This document shows, one piece after another, positions 25,396-38,172 of a stretch of 64,000 nt of DNA. A program made the translations under genes and the position numbers. Source of the DNA: Neelides folsomi (Eukaryota; Arthropoda; Collembola; Neelipleona; Neelidae); the NCBI GenBank assembly GCA_034687125.1, contig JAQGBZ010000200.1, positions 1 through 64,000 of the forward strand, read 5' to 3'. The notes under the pieces were generated by a model. It was not told the DNA's origin. It saw only the letters and a list, made by a program, of their open reading frames with translations, and made no database searches. How positions within the stretch are numbered: position 1 is the stretch's first letter; every line of letters begins with the position of its first letter.

Positions 25396-25467
25396 TTATG
25401 TTCCTTTCTCTTTGGCCGCGTGGGTCTTTTTGGACTTGTAAACTTCGTTTCGGTCCTTTTTCGTCAT
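25396..25467 (-). promoter_or_regulatory. Upstream open reading frame (uORF) of the copine mRNA
   Basis: An ATG at 25465-25467 opens 23 codons rich in lysine (MTKKDRNEVYKSKK...) and ends in TAA at 25396-25398. The copine ATG follows with no base between, in the same frame. Ribosomes starting here would stop exactly one codon before the main start. The transcript start is not visible, so inclusion in the mRNA is inferred. Confidence 0.5.
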
Positions 25468-27765
25468 GGTCTCTCTCTCTCCTGAGTCTACGCATGAGAA
25501 AGACGGCAACAGATGGGTAAATGAAAGATCGATGAATTTTATTTCCTCCCCTTTAGCCCGACAGGACCCGGGATTCTGATTCTCGCCCAACACTTCCCTT
25601 CGCCTTCCCTAAACGGTGCTTCGTTCAGTCATGTCTCACGTCCACGTCTCATGTGGCTCCCGGCTTTATGATTTCAAATTAAAACTTGTAATCTTGTTCT
25701 ACATTTTTAATTAATTAGCAAATGCATTATCCATAGTTGTAAATTAATTATGCTACATGCGACTGTATAATGTTCAAGAATAGCATAAACAACTGTATAC
25801 TTAATTTGTTAATGTTGGATTATATTCAGTGTATGATTCCAATTACCTATGCATTTAAGGATTTTTCAATGCTTATAATCTAATGAATTTTCATATTGTT
25901 TTAATTAAATCAAATAATATATTAAACTGTTTCGCAATGGTCCTTTTAAAATGGAAAGTCTCGAAAACAAAGTCTCTGTGGAACCATACTAATCTTGTCT
26001 TGTTCAGTTATGATATGAAAAGCGTCGACTCTCGATCTCGACTCCACGCACCGCCGGACGGTCACTTAGAAAGTCTCACTATTCCCGGTTTTACCAATTC
26101 TCTCTACCCGGTCGGCTTTTGAAGGGAAAGGTTCTCCTTCTGCATTGGAGCAAAAACACAAAGCTTTCATTTTACCCCTAATAGCTCTCCTGAATACACG
26201 ATTACAACAAAAATCTACCTTAGCATTATTAACAGAGATTAAAATTTCGAACTTTTATGTATATTAGCTGATATAATTAATTTGTAGGATATATTAAATG
26301 TATTTATGAAGGGTCTGATTACTTATCAATTTTTGGTATGAAAATATCTGCTTCTAAATATTGATTCATAATTGTATCTTGTATTGCATCGTAGTTTCGT
26401 AGTAGTATTGTAAATATTTATTTATATTGTGTACTCTGATGTCTTAAACTTATTAACATAGGTATGTTAGCTGTAAAATTAATGATATAATTTAATAACC
26501 AATATTAAAAGATAACAAGTAATAAATTATCAAGTTGAAATTGTAAAGTAACGAAATGTGAGTAAAAGAGTTTTCGACAACGGGGGGTGAGGTAATTTTC
26601 TTATTTTGTTCGTATCAACCCAAGCCAAATGTGTTGAGTCGTTGTTCTTGAGCGAAAACATTGTGACGAACTACGTGTGTGGAGACTCAAATAATTGAAC
26701 ATTATACAAGACAAACTTGAGGGTGATTGATGCTTGTTTGTTTACACAACTAATGGAAGCTAAACTAATCCTCAGATCCTCCCACCCACCACCATCCCCG
26801 TCCTATGAGAAAGGGCTGAAATGATCTTCAAGCCCAGATTTTCCCTTCCGACTACACGCATCCTCCCACTCGGGTTTTACAAATGTTATTTTTCTCAAAA
26901 TTAGGTTAGTTTCATATGCGGAAAGTAGCAAGAAAAGAAGTATTACATGTACTTTTGTACACTGACTCCATGTGACTGTGAATCTTTCCTTTATTCACAC
27001 CACCATGAGACTCATTTCCTTGAGCTTCCTTTTCTTTATAAACAAATAATATGAATACAATAAGATCCACAAATATCCATTACCATATTTAAACATGTTG
27101 TTCTATTTAGGTATTATTAGAATTGAAATTCTGTAACAATGTGCAATGAATTATACTTTATTGATGAAAATGTCTTGTATAGTATATTAATTATGCTTGT
27201 CTTTTATAAAAAAATAATTGAGAATAAAAAGAATCTATTAAACTAGTATTTAAATATTATTCACAAAATCAGATAATTAGGTAGATAATATCATAATTGC
27301 AAATATTTTTACAGATCCAATGAATACTTCGATTTAGTTTCATCGTAATAAAATTCATTTTTTGTTATTTAAAAATATATCTCAATGCAATAAATGATAA
27401 TTGGAATAAAGCATGATTAACGAATAAATTATGAATATGATAAATACTTTATAAACACAGGTAATTTAATAACTTTGGTGTTTATTAAACAAATGTTTGT
27501 AATATGCATGTAGAGTAGGTATATGGTCAATTTTACATTAGAAATAGGTAATACAGAAAAACATCCAGAAACAAACATCTACCTACTTTATATCATATCC
27601 TCAACCAAAACTTCAATTTACATAATTAAAAGAAAAGAAATAGGTAGTTACATTAGAATAGATACATACTTTATTTTTTTGAATGAATTTATCTAAAATT
27701 CTCTATCAAAAGATTCATCCATTGCCAATTTATGTTTTCGGTAGTTTAATATATTTTTCGATTAT
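25468..27765. other. Gene-free region between copine 5' end and Dmrt 3' end
   Basis: The copine promoter should lie just above 25470, in less AT-rich DNA to about 25680. Further islands are at about 25930-26160 and 26570-26910. The rest is AT-rich. No coding evidence. Confidence 0.6.
27670..27675 (-). terminator. Candidate polyadenylation signal of the Dmrt gene
   Basis: AATAAA on the minus strand, about 90 bases past the stop codon at 27766, a normal position for a short 3' UTR. Confidence 0.5.
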
Positions 27766-29206
27766 TCATTCTCCTCTTAAACTATCAACATCAATTGTCG
27801 ATTCCGCTGAGGTCGGCTGCGGAGAGGGAGAATCTCGGTCAATGCTAATTGTACTCTGAGACTCGTCTCTCAATCCAACACAATCTCTACATCCAGGAAT
27901 GCTGCACCCGGATGGCGGAGGCAAATGAAAAGGTCTCCCGTATCCTCCAATGTCAGGGAGGGTGGGTTGTTGAGGAAGGGCAAAATGATAAAACACGTTC
28001 GATGAAGTCCACATTGGGGCTGAAGGGTGATAGGGCAAAATTGGAAAGAAGTCAAGAGATGATCTTGAAGGTTCGCGAATTCCACCCTGAGGAGCAGCTT
28101 CGGGATAAATTGGACCTTCGATGACGGCGGAGTTTCGGGGCAGATGCCCCGCCCTTCCTTGCGTCTGCGGTCGCACAAAGGCGGAGAGTCTTCTTGATGT
28201 GGAAAATCCATCACCCGCCTCTTTTCCTCCAACTCCAGGAATCCAACTGGCCAAATAGGACTGAAGAGCATTTCCTCCGCTTCTATCAAATATGCATTTT
28301 ATGAGTAATTAACATCCCCAGTATGCCTCATTAAAAATGGCCTTAAATGAAATCCTTTCTCTAACATATGTACATATTACGTAGGTAATTGAAAGTAAAA
28401 GATGCGAGAACTTGTATAATGTATGTAAGTATTAAAGTAAAAAAGAGTATTCTTACTTTGTATTCCCGGAGTTTCCGACAAGATTATTTTTCCCACTATT
28501 TTGATTTTGTGAATTGTGATGAGGTCCAAGCTTTTGAATGGTTTTAACTAAATTATGATCATTTTGTAGAAGGATTTGATCTAAAAGTTCATCTTCATAA
28601 GTAGGAAAGAGTTTTTTGAGAATATCTTTCTGTGTCGGCGGTTCTCCTCCTGATCTAATAACTGGCAAATCTTGTTTAAGTTGAGGGCTTTTCCTAATTG
28701 AAAGTTCGGGACTTGAATTAGAATCTGCTTCTTTATCGGACCCTTCATATTTTTGTGCTTGGAGTGAAAACTCGGCATCGGAAACTTTCATTCCAAAGAT
28801 TGGACCAGGTGGAAGAGCTTTAAGTGAACTTCCTGTGGCGATTGTTCGCAATCCTAAAGCTACAGCATCTTCTGCTGCTTGTTGACGTTTTAGTGCTACC
28901 TGTAAAAAATGTATGGTAATTCAATGAATGTAATCTTAATATTATTTTAGTAAAACAAACAAAACAAACAATTTTCGTTTATTAAAAATATTTAAGTAAA
29001 ATTTAAAAAGTTATTTGATGATAATTAAAAAGGGTTTAAATGGGGTCAATTACTTGTGCAGCCATAACTCGTTGTCTTTCAGCAATGAGATTACACTTTG
29101 CACAAGAACAAAGTCTGAACCTACAATGTTTCTTATGTCCCTTTAGCCATGAGATGACCCCGTGATTGCGGCAGCGGGCGCACTTTGGTCTCCGGACCTT
29201 CTCCAT
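27766..29206 (-). CDS. Dmrt transcription factor with DM and DMA domains
   Basis: Three exons (minus), 29054-29206, 28457-28899 and 27766-28282, encode 370 residues. The DM domain starts almost at the first Met: [20 protein letters not shown], then [12 protein letters not shown] and [13 protein letters not shown]. All eight zinc ligands are present (C9, C12, H15, H24, C28, C33, C35, C38). [17 protein letters not shown] follows. The DMA motif is at about 139-175 ([20 protein letters not shown] ... LVKTIQKL). DM + DMA marks the DMRT3/4/5 group, Dmrt93B/Dmrt99B in flies, which are DNA-binding factors in neural and sexual development. I cannot choose between the two. An in-frame TGA lies seven codons before the ATG. 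The usual FRDC of the DM domain reads FRLC here. The last exon has CSIPGCRDC and a Ser-rich acidic end. Confidence 0.95.
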
Positions 29207-31084
29207 TCCTCCAGTCTTCGCAAGTGGGATTCATTCCACGGAAGCAGCGGAATAAATCTCTCCCACTCTCCTATTCGATTAGTGGGATTCGAGTCGGGGT
29301 TGAGGGAAAACGAAAGAGTCAAAGTTGTTGGAGAAAACCGACGGCATGTCAGCATCACATTTCGAGAGTTTCTATTTATTTTATCAATGTGGAGGCTGGA
29401 GATGCTGCGGGCACCGCGGCGGAGTCAGGTTTCTCCTGGGCAAACATTTTCCCATCTGCCAATCTGATTAGGGATCGGGTGCCGGCCCGAGTCCCGTTGT
29501 TTGCCTCCCACAGAATGCATACTGATGGTCGGGACTCGGAACTTTGTTGGGAGTTACGGGGGAAAAGTGTCCGGCGGATGGCCAGAGGTCTTCTTCTCAA
29601 TCAGATAGCCGATCCTAAACCAACACTCCAAGACCAAACACGATGAAACTCATCCCCCTTTTATTCTACCCCTCGTTCTCAACACATTTCGGGAGCGATG
29701 GGGCGGAAGGGGATGAAGCCCGCCCTGGTCTGCGACACTCACCTTGTCCAAACACAACGCTCCCTAGGGATTCGTTCCGGCAAAGTCAATTATTCCCTCT
29801 TGAGGATAATATGTACTCAGGTTCAAACTCAGAACGAGGATGAGAGGACATTGAGCTTCCCATTACCTATACTCCATGACTCTCCAAATGGTATGAGCTG
29901 ACACTTGATCCGAGGGACTTGACAAATATACCACACATACTACATAATATTAAAGACTTTCCACCGCTCTCTCAATCTATTTAGACCTCTGTGTGGGAAC
30001 TCATTTGACACGGCCTTTTAAAAGGCGGCTCAATAATAACATTTCCTCATCATGAACAATATACGTAGAGTAGACTAACTCTTCTTCGATTACATTGCTA
30101 ATGTATTTTCTAAAATGTTTCCTCCTCTCTTTTCTGTTTCTCCGCGTGAGAAAGAATCAGAGCTAAGCTCTTCAACACTTACTATGAATGTAGTAATATC
30201 TGTATTAGTTTAGTAAGTAGTGTATTCAAGATAAAGTTAACTTTTGTGCATTAGAAATTCTTACCGCTTCAAAAATACTTAATGCATCAGAAGTATCTAT
30301 GTAATTTCATATCAAAGGTCATGAAATATATTGATAAAATTTAAATTAATTTGATACGTGTTCTAAGTCGTTACAAAAAATACAGAATCACATATCATTT
30401 AGCAAAATAATGTCTAGGTTAGGATTTTAATAGTAAAATTTGATTATCACAGTATTAATATTTTTAAAAATAATGACTCATTGTCATTTTATATTTATGA
30501 TTTAATATGATAAAAATAAATGACAAATAACATATAATATTTTAATATGTAGATTTATTTGACCTAACATTAAGTTTATTGATTGCAATAAATAATCGAT
30601 TAAATATAATATTAACAACATCAGGTTGTGTTACAATAACGCTTCATTTATGTATGTAATACAATATATTGAATGCCTATTTGAACAAAGTCCTATTTTA
30701 TGAACACAATAAATTAAACAATAAATATCATTTTTTAACTTTTATAATCTGTAATTGAATATTAAACCATTACTACCCGAATCGAAATTCTCAATTTTAA
30801 AAATTTCATATTGCTAATTTTACCCTTATAATGTTGGTATTAAAGTTTTACTTTAATTATATTTAAATATCTACAATAATTCTAATATAAAATCTATGTA
30901 TGCTATAATATTATGTTGTATTAATATATGTATGTATGTGTGTAAATTACAAGTATATTCATATATTAAATCTATATTTAATACAAATAACATTTAGCAT
31001 ATAATTTTGGTTTTTTGGTACAATTATGTACTCATAACCGTATGAATACTTATGACAAAATAATCAAGATATTTTTTTTATTAT
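29207..31084. other. Dmrt upstream region, GC-richer to about 29900
   Basis: Upstream flank of the Dmrt gene and downstream flank of the calcyphosin-like gene. About 29207-29900 is much less AT-rich, with overlapping frames on both strands (29185-29646 plus, 29376-29600 minus) but no domain. It is probably the promoter and 5' UTR of Dmrt. From about 30200 to 31080 the sequence is very AT-rich, with a TATG microsatellite near 30926. Confidence 0.6.
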
Positions 31085-32262
<1,178 letters not shown>

Positions 32263-32318
32263 CTACAACCAAAGCTAACCGTTTACTAACTCCCAAACTG
32301 AACAAACTCCGTATGTTA

Positions 32319-32332
32319 TTAGGTTAGGTTAG
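32319..32332. repeat. Short TTAGG tract
   Basis: TTAGGTTAGGTTAG, nearly three perfect TTAGG units, just upstream of the first main coding exon of the calcyphosin-like gene. A similar CCTAACCTAAC tract is at about 57611-57622 in a Siah-like intron. Confidence 0.7.
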
Positions 32333-35300
32333 AATGAGGCAATTTATAATCTAATCAGTGTGCTTCTCAGAAACTCTACAGCGTGTGCTTCTTGAGTGAG
32401 GAGTGTTAATGTGGATGGAAAAGTAAAATCTAATTCCTCCTTCACTTACCCGCATCCTTCTCTCGAATGGAGTTATGAACCAAATGTGACTTGATCACGT
32501 TGTGTGGAATTGCATTTGGAAACAACTACAGATAGATATAATAAGCTTGTCATAAGTCATAGCACAGACAATCCAAAATATAAGAAGATCGATAATTGGT
32601 GACTTGGAATTTTTGTGTTTATATAATAGAAAAATAATAAGTATTGTTTTTATCCTATCATATACCATTATTCTATCCATTTTTTGTATTAGATGTTGGT
32701 TTTACTTCGTGTCTTTCTCATCTCATCTTTAAGGCACATGTTATATGGAAGAAAATTGAGCTTACTAACATACTTATTTTGTGGTCATTATTTTTTCCAA
32801 TCTTTGTAATTTGATCATTAAGGTTTGGTTTCATCTTGCCATAAAAATGATTTGAATTCCGAAATGAAGCACCTGACATGATATACATATGCATTATACA
32901 TGTTATACAATGCTTGTTAATATATTATGTATCCACATTACAAGAGTCAATTAACATACATGATTTACCTATTGATGAAATAAATTAATAAATCAACATA
33001 TAACTCAAACATCTTTAGATTTGGCTGATAAAAATAATGATCCCATGATCCAATTATTATTCAACCTTATAATTTTCATCAAAATAATTAAATCGACAAA
33101 ATTAATTTGATACTACGAATAAATACTTCCATATGCAAAATTAACAACAAAACTAAGATATTTATGGTATATGTAAGGTATTTTTATAGCATGCATGTAG
33201 TAAAATACATCAAGTATACAATAGAGCAGATCTATTTTCAATATCTCAAAAAGGTCCGATAATTAAATGTAAAATGTTCGAATAATTAGCTACTGTAATG
33301 TGAATCATTATCATTACTATATTTTAACTTATAAATGTCATAAATATTTCTTTTGGAAATAATGTAATATACTGCCCAAAAAGTCCATTGATCTATGTAT
33401 ATTGTATATGAAAATGCTAATTGATGAGATACGATAATTTTATAATTAGTTTATCTTTAAGACGCATTTAATAAAGTTAAAATGGATAATTATGATTTTG
33501 ATTTAATTGAACAAAGAGCAGTAATAAAGTTTTTATCATTAGAAGGATTAAGAGGGACAAACACTCAAATGAAAGGACTTATTGGGAAGTATATTACACT
33601 AAAAAGATTTTAAGTAGGTAATATGTAATAATAATATTTATGAATATACATATATAGTATAATTTTAAGCAGAATTATTAATGCTAATTAAAATGAATAT
33701 TGTTCATTATCCGTGCAACTTCTTACCTTGAACTGAGAAAGCTATTCCGTAGGTTTAATTGCACTTTCAATAAGAATAGGACTAATTATAGTTATAGACT
33801 GTTTAACTAGGTATATCTAATCCTATTTAATTGTTTAATGGATATTCGATGTTAAGAAAATTCTCACTATTAATTTCTCATTATCCCTTCGTGTACATTA
33901 CTTTAACAGATGGCTTATATGGAACACTAACCTAGATTTCCTAACATGAAACAACGTCCATTAATACCTGTCCAGGTAGAAGGACCAAAAGCTTGTAATA
34001 AAGAAATCTAAATGTGAGTATTCACAATTCTGTTAAATGGTGTATTTATAAGAGTTTTCAGAACTGTTTTTTCTCAATAATTACTCACACTCAAGCTGTC
34101 ATGCTATCAAAAAGTATGGTACATACTGTAGGTACTATACATATAAAATTATTACTGATATTTTAAGCATATCACATCTTCTAGGTATTCCCAATTCACT
34201 TTTTATTATCACACACAAAACATACTGTATTAGATTAGTTCTTATTTACACATGCCAAGCTATTAACCCTTTGCAAATATCTGACTGACAATGAGTATAG
34301 GTAATTCCTTTTATGACTTGTATATTTACTGATAAATGCTTGATTGATAATAATACAGATACCAGTATAAGCGCGTTAAATTCTAGGTAATTTACGATAC
34401 TTATAAAACTTTTGACCTTTTGTTAGATTTATTCTTAAGGATTGGCTGAATATAACCACAATGATAGGTAAGATTATATCTTATTGTATGATTTTGAGTA
34501 CGAATTACATACATAGAATACATACCTACTGTATACCTGTATTATACATGTTCACATTATACTACAATACTATATTTGTATTTAATATTAAATTTTCAAT
34601 TAAATATATTTATCTTTATTTATGTTCTAGTGAAATAAAAATATCACTCATATAGTACTACCATACACATAATGTACATATACAATATTTCAATTAAAAT
34701 ATTTTAATCTTATCAGAATTTCCGAAAGCTTTTTTACAATCCGACTTAAAATCCTTTCACCAATCATTAATCACGTCATTTATACTAAAAATTGAACATA
34801 ATGTCCAAGAATACAAATTATTCTTGTGTCGTGTGAATGTGCTCGTATCCCTAATCTAAACAATAATCTAAGTTTGGGTGAATCATATAAATACACATGA
34901 CACATGACAAACTGGCCAAAATGTGCCTTTTACCAATAATTTACTTTTAGTATGATTTTATAACAAACTACTTAAACAAACTATAGGTTTCAACTCGACG
35001 GTTATTTACTATACCATACATGAATAGTTGAAAATGGAATGGTTAATTAGCTCTGAACAAAGTTTCCAATTGGTTACTTACGGCCTTATGCGGTATATGA
35101 GTTGCTTCCTTAATGATTGCTTAGTGTACTTTAACAACTGTTCAAAATTGAATTGCTTTTTCTCAAATTGTCTGAAGGGGAGTGAAAGGTCGAGGAGTGG
35201 TCAATGGTAAGTCCGTGGGGGAATGAATGAAAGTCGAGAAAGTGGCTTCAGCAAGGTTCGAGTGCCTCTTTGGTGGATTCTGCTTATTATCCTTAATTGA

Positions 35301-37225
35301 GAAACGGAGGTTCTTTCCATGTCTCGACTAAACCAAGGAAGTTATAGGAATTCGATTATTTCCCTTTCCAGTGGAAGACTTGACCCAGATCCAGAGGGGG
35401 ATTGACAGAGAAAGACGGGAGTCATCTCAAACAGGACTCCCTGTGGTTCTTCCAAAACACTCACACTTCATGCGTAATTTAAAGGCAATTCACTCACTAG
35501 AGAAACTCAACCTCCTCGGTTCTTTCCCAAATTGCTACTGGCACACATTCGAATATTTGTTCCCATTTATAATCGAATTTCTTTCTTCCTTTCTCCTCAC
35601 AGGTGGAATGGAAGAAAGCATTGAGAATTTATTCAAGGTATACGATTGAGTATACGATAATATTTATGTATGAACATGAATACTTTTCTATTGTATGTAC
35701 AAATATATATAAGGGAGTCATGTTATATGTATATTATGCGTGTTGCGATTTCTTATAAGATCATGCTTTCTTTTATGCATTTTTTGTATTACATATTACA
35801 CTCAAGAATTTGCATGTGGAGGATAATGAAGAATAAAAGGATGTATCGATTCATTTAATCTCAATACCTTGAAGTTTACGGTCAAGTAAAAAATAATTGT
35901 TTTTCTACGTGTTTTCAAATATTCACTCGTCATCTTCATGTTTACTAACTTTACGAATACTTTTACGTAGAAAGTATTCCAACTATTTATATGAGTGAAT
36001 GTAAGACTGAGGCCAAATTCGTAAACGACTTTCACAAATAAATATTTAATGCCACCATAATTTTAAATTTACATTCCGAGCATTATTTTTAGGCATAGAA
36101 AATAATAAATTGTGGGAAATTGATTGATCTAATAAATAAATACTCTTGGGATTTATAAGATTTCTTTACCGTGTTTAATAATTTCTCTTTATAGTTACAA
36201 AAATTTTAAATTCAAAAATATATCTACACTAATTTAAGTAATTTGATTTTAACACCATATGCTAATAGGATTATTTTATTCTTTGAATGACTCAATTAAT
36301 TTGTGAAATAATCAATAATTTGATTCTTTTAGGACACGTTTTAAGCTTTTTTTTGCTTATATGCATTATATTGTACAAACTCATCACTTATTTCTGCTAT
36401 TGGTATAAGATTATATTGACATTTGCAAAGAGCGTTGAATTGAAGGCAATAATCAAAAGATATTAATATTGAAATGTAATGGGGCTGTCTAATGTGGAAA
36501 AAAACATTTTAATAAATCATAAATGACAAATTGATTTTTTTCTTCCATTCCCCATAAGTGCCACAGCCTTCAGCAAATGGTCAGTTAGGCCACTTAGAAT
36601 TAACAACGTAAAATGTATGAGCCCTCATTATGTCAAGTTTCAATCCCATACATAACTTAAATATGATGGAAGTGAAATGGTGGAGAAACAAGGAGAAATT
36701 CGAGAATGCACTTTTTAGCAAATAAACGGAACGAATAAAGGAGAAATTTAATCGGGCTAACCTTGCCATTTCAAAGGTCCATGGTCTAATTTTCAACCAT
36801 TAACTTTTGAGACAGCCGAAGGTGAAGATTGATGGGAATCTTTGAGGTTACACAATCACCGATTAATCTTTTTTATTATTCACAAATGTATGATATTACA
36901 ATATGTCCCTCATTACCTCTTGTAAATTGTAAATATTATTACATACTTTAGTATGTATAGTAGATACATGTAATATATAGTACTTACGTACATATCTGTA
37001 TTTATATAGTAATTTAAAAGTTAACAATTATTTGAAGATATTAAAATTATATTACATATATATTTTAAGCATAGCACGACATCAAATGTATACTACTATA
37101 CAAATATATATTACATATTCCAATTCCAATATATGATTTACGACATTACAAACAGACTTAAACTCAAGTAAAAAGTCGTGATTGTGGTCAGTGGGTTAAA
37201 GCTAGAAGTTCTTTATGAGAATTAC

Positions 37226-37243
37226 CTGAGGTTCCAAGTCCAT
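37226..37243 (-). other. Candidate 5' coding exon of the calcyphosin-like gene
   Basis: Minus-strand ATG GAC TTG GAA CCT CAG followed by a GTAATT donor. It is phase 0, matching the TTGTAG acceptor before the ATG at 32262. The product would start MDLEPQ and continue with MSQRPKTS. No other minus-strand coding exon lies between. Short exon, so chance is possible. Confidence 0.3.
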
Positions 37244-37755
37244 TGCTCCTTTTTTTCTTCCTGGTCTTTTTAGTATCCCACGAATCACACCAAGGAAGGA
37301 ACTTTTGGAGAAAAATGAATTACGAACAAAACACGAACTTCACTGATAAATTATAAAATGAATAATGAGTTTTCGTCTGACTTAATGGTCAATGGCTTTC
37401 GAAGATTATTTGAAATTTATGATATAATTTTATCTTTTTTTGCCCTGGAAAGTTATCGATGAGAATGTTATATTAAGGTTTAGAAAGTGTGAGAGAACAT
37501 GTTGAAAAGGAGCCTTTGATCCGACTGGTACATTTGTTCTACTTTGTTCAAATTTAATTATTTTCTTGATTATACTTTATGTGTTGAGTGTCCCTTGTGA
37601 ATTTTCATCATAATTTATTCAGTTTCGTGTATAAAGGAAAGTTTCAAATTTCAAATAAACAGTATATTATAACGACACATATTGTATGCAAATAATTACA
37701 AAATAAGTATACATAAAAGTAAATATTTTAGGTAATATGTCTAGGTAGGTATATA

Positions 37756-38172
37756 CAGGGGATTCCTTAATGTGCTTTCTTTTTTTAATGGACAATGACC
37801 TTAAAATGATCAAAGGTAAAAATCTGTAATTTTGTCCGATGAGTGGGGAATAAAATAAACTACTATGCAGCCAAATATAAACCGGAATGGTCAACCCATT
37901 AATAAACGACAGCTACTTTTCTTTGAGAAAACGCGATTTTCTTCTAAATTGAGTTCCGGTTGCTATGTGCAAATGATCATTTGAGGCAGTAAAACGCTGT
38001 TTTAACTACGCTGCATTGAAGCGAATGGAGCTCAAGTTGGGAAATTTAGTTCATGAATAATAAATTATATGATATATAAAGAATGGTGTAGCCAAATTTC
38101 ATGAACTTTGGTTAATGATTAAAAAAGATACAGTTCATTAAATAAAAAGAAAGCACATTAAGGAATGCCCTG
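37756..38172. mobile_element. Mariner/Tc1-type MITE
   Basis: 417-bp element with terminal inverted repeats of about 30 bases: left end CAGGGGATTCCTTAATGTGC, right end the reverse complement with one difference in the first 20 (CAGGGC...). Both ends continue into CTTTCTTTTT. A TA duplicate lies on each side (37754-37755 and 38173-38174), as for Tc1/mariner insertion. No transposase frame inside, so it is non-autonomous. Confidence 0.9.

Larger units (their letters stand above)
32263..37755. other. Gene-free region or 5' intron of the calcyphosin-like gene
   Basis: Mostly very AT-rich, with TATG/CATA words. Less AT-rich islands are at about 35160-35600 and 36540-36850. The plus frame 35371-35649 has no domain. 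If the exon at 37226 is real, 32263-37225 is an intron of about 5 kb. Confidence 0.5.

Noticed and set aside
29185-29646. Plus-strand frame of 153 codons antisense to the Dmrt 5' end
   Set aside because: Overlaps the Dmrt first exon in antisense, is compositionally driven and shows no known domain.
35371-35649. 92-codon plus frame starting MEDLTQIQRGIDRERRESS
   Set aside because: Looks protein-like at first but has no homology I recognise and changes character half way. Kept only as part of a sequence island.
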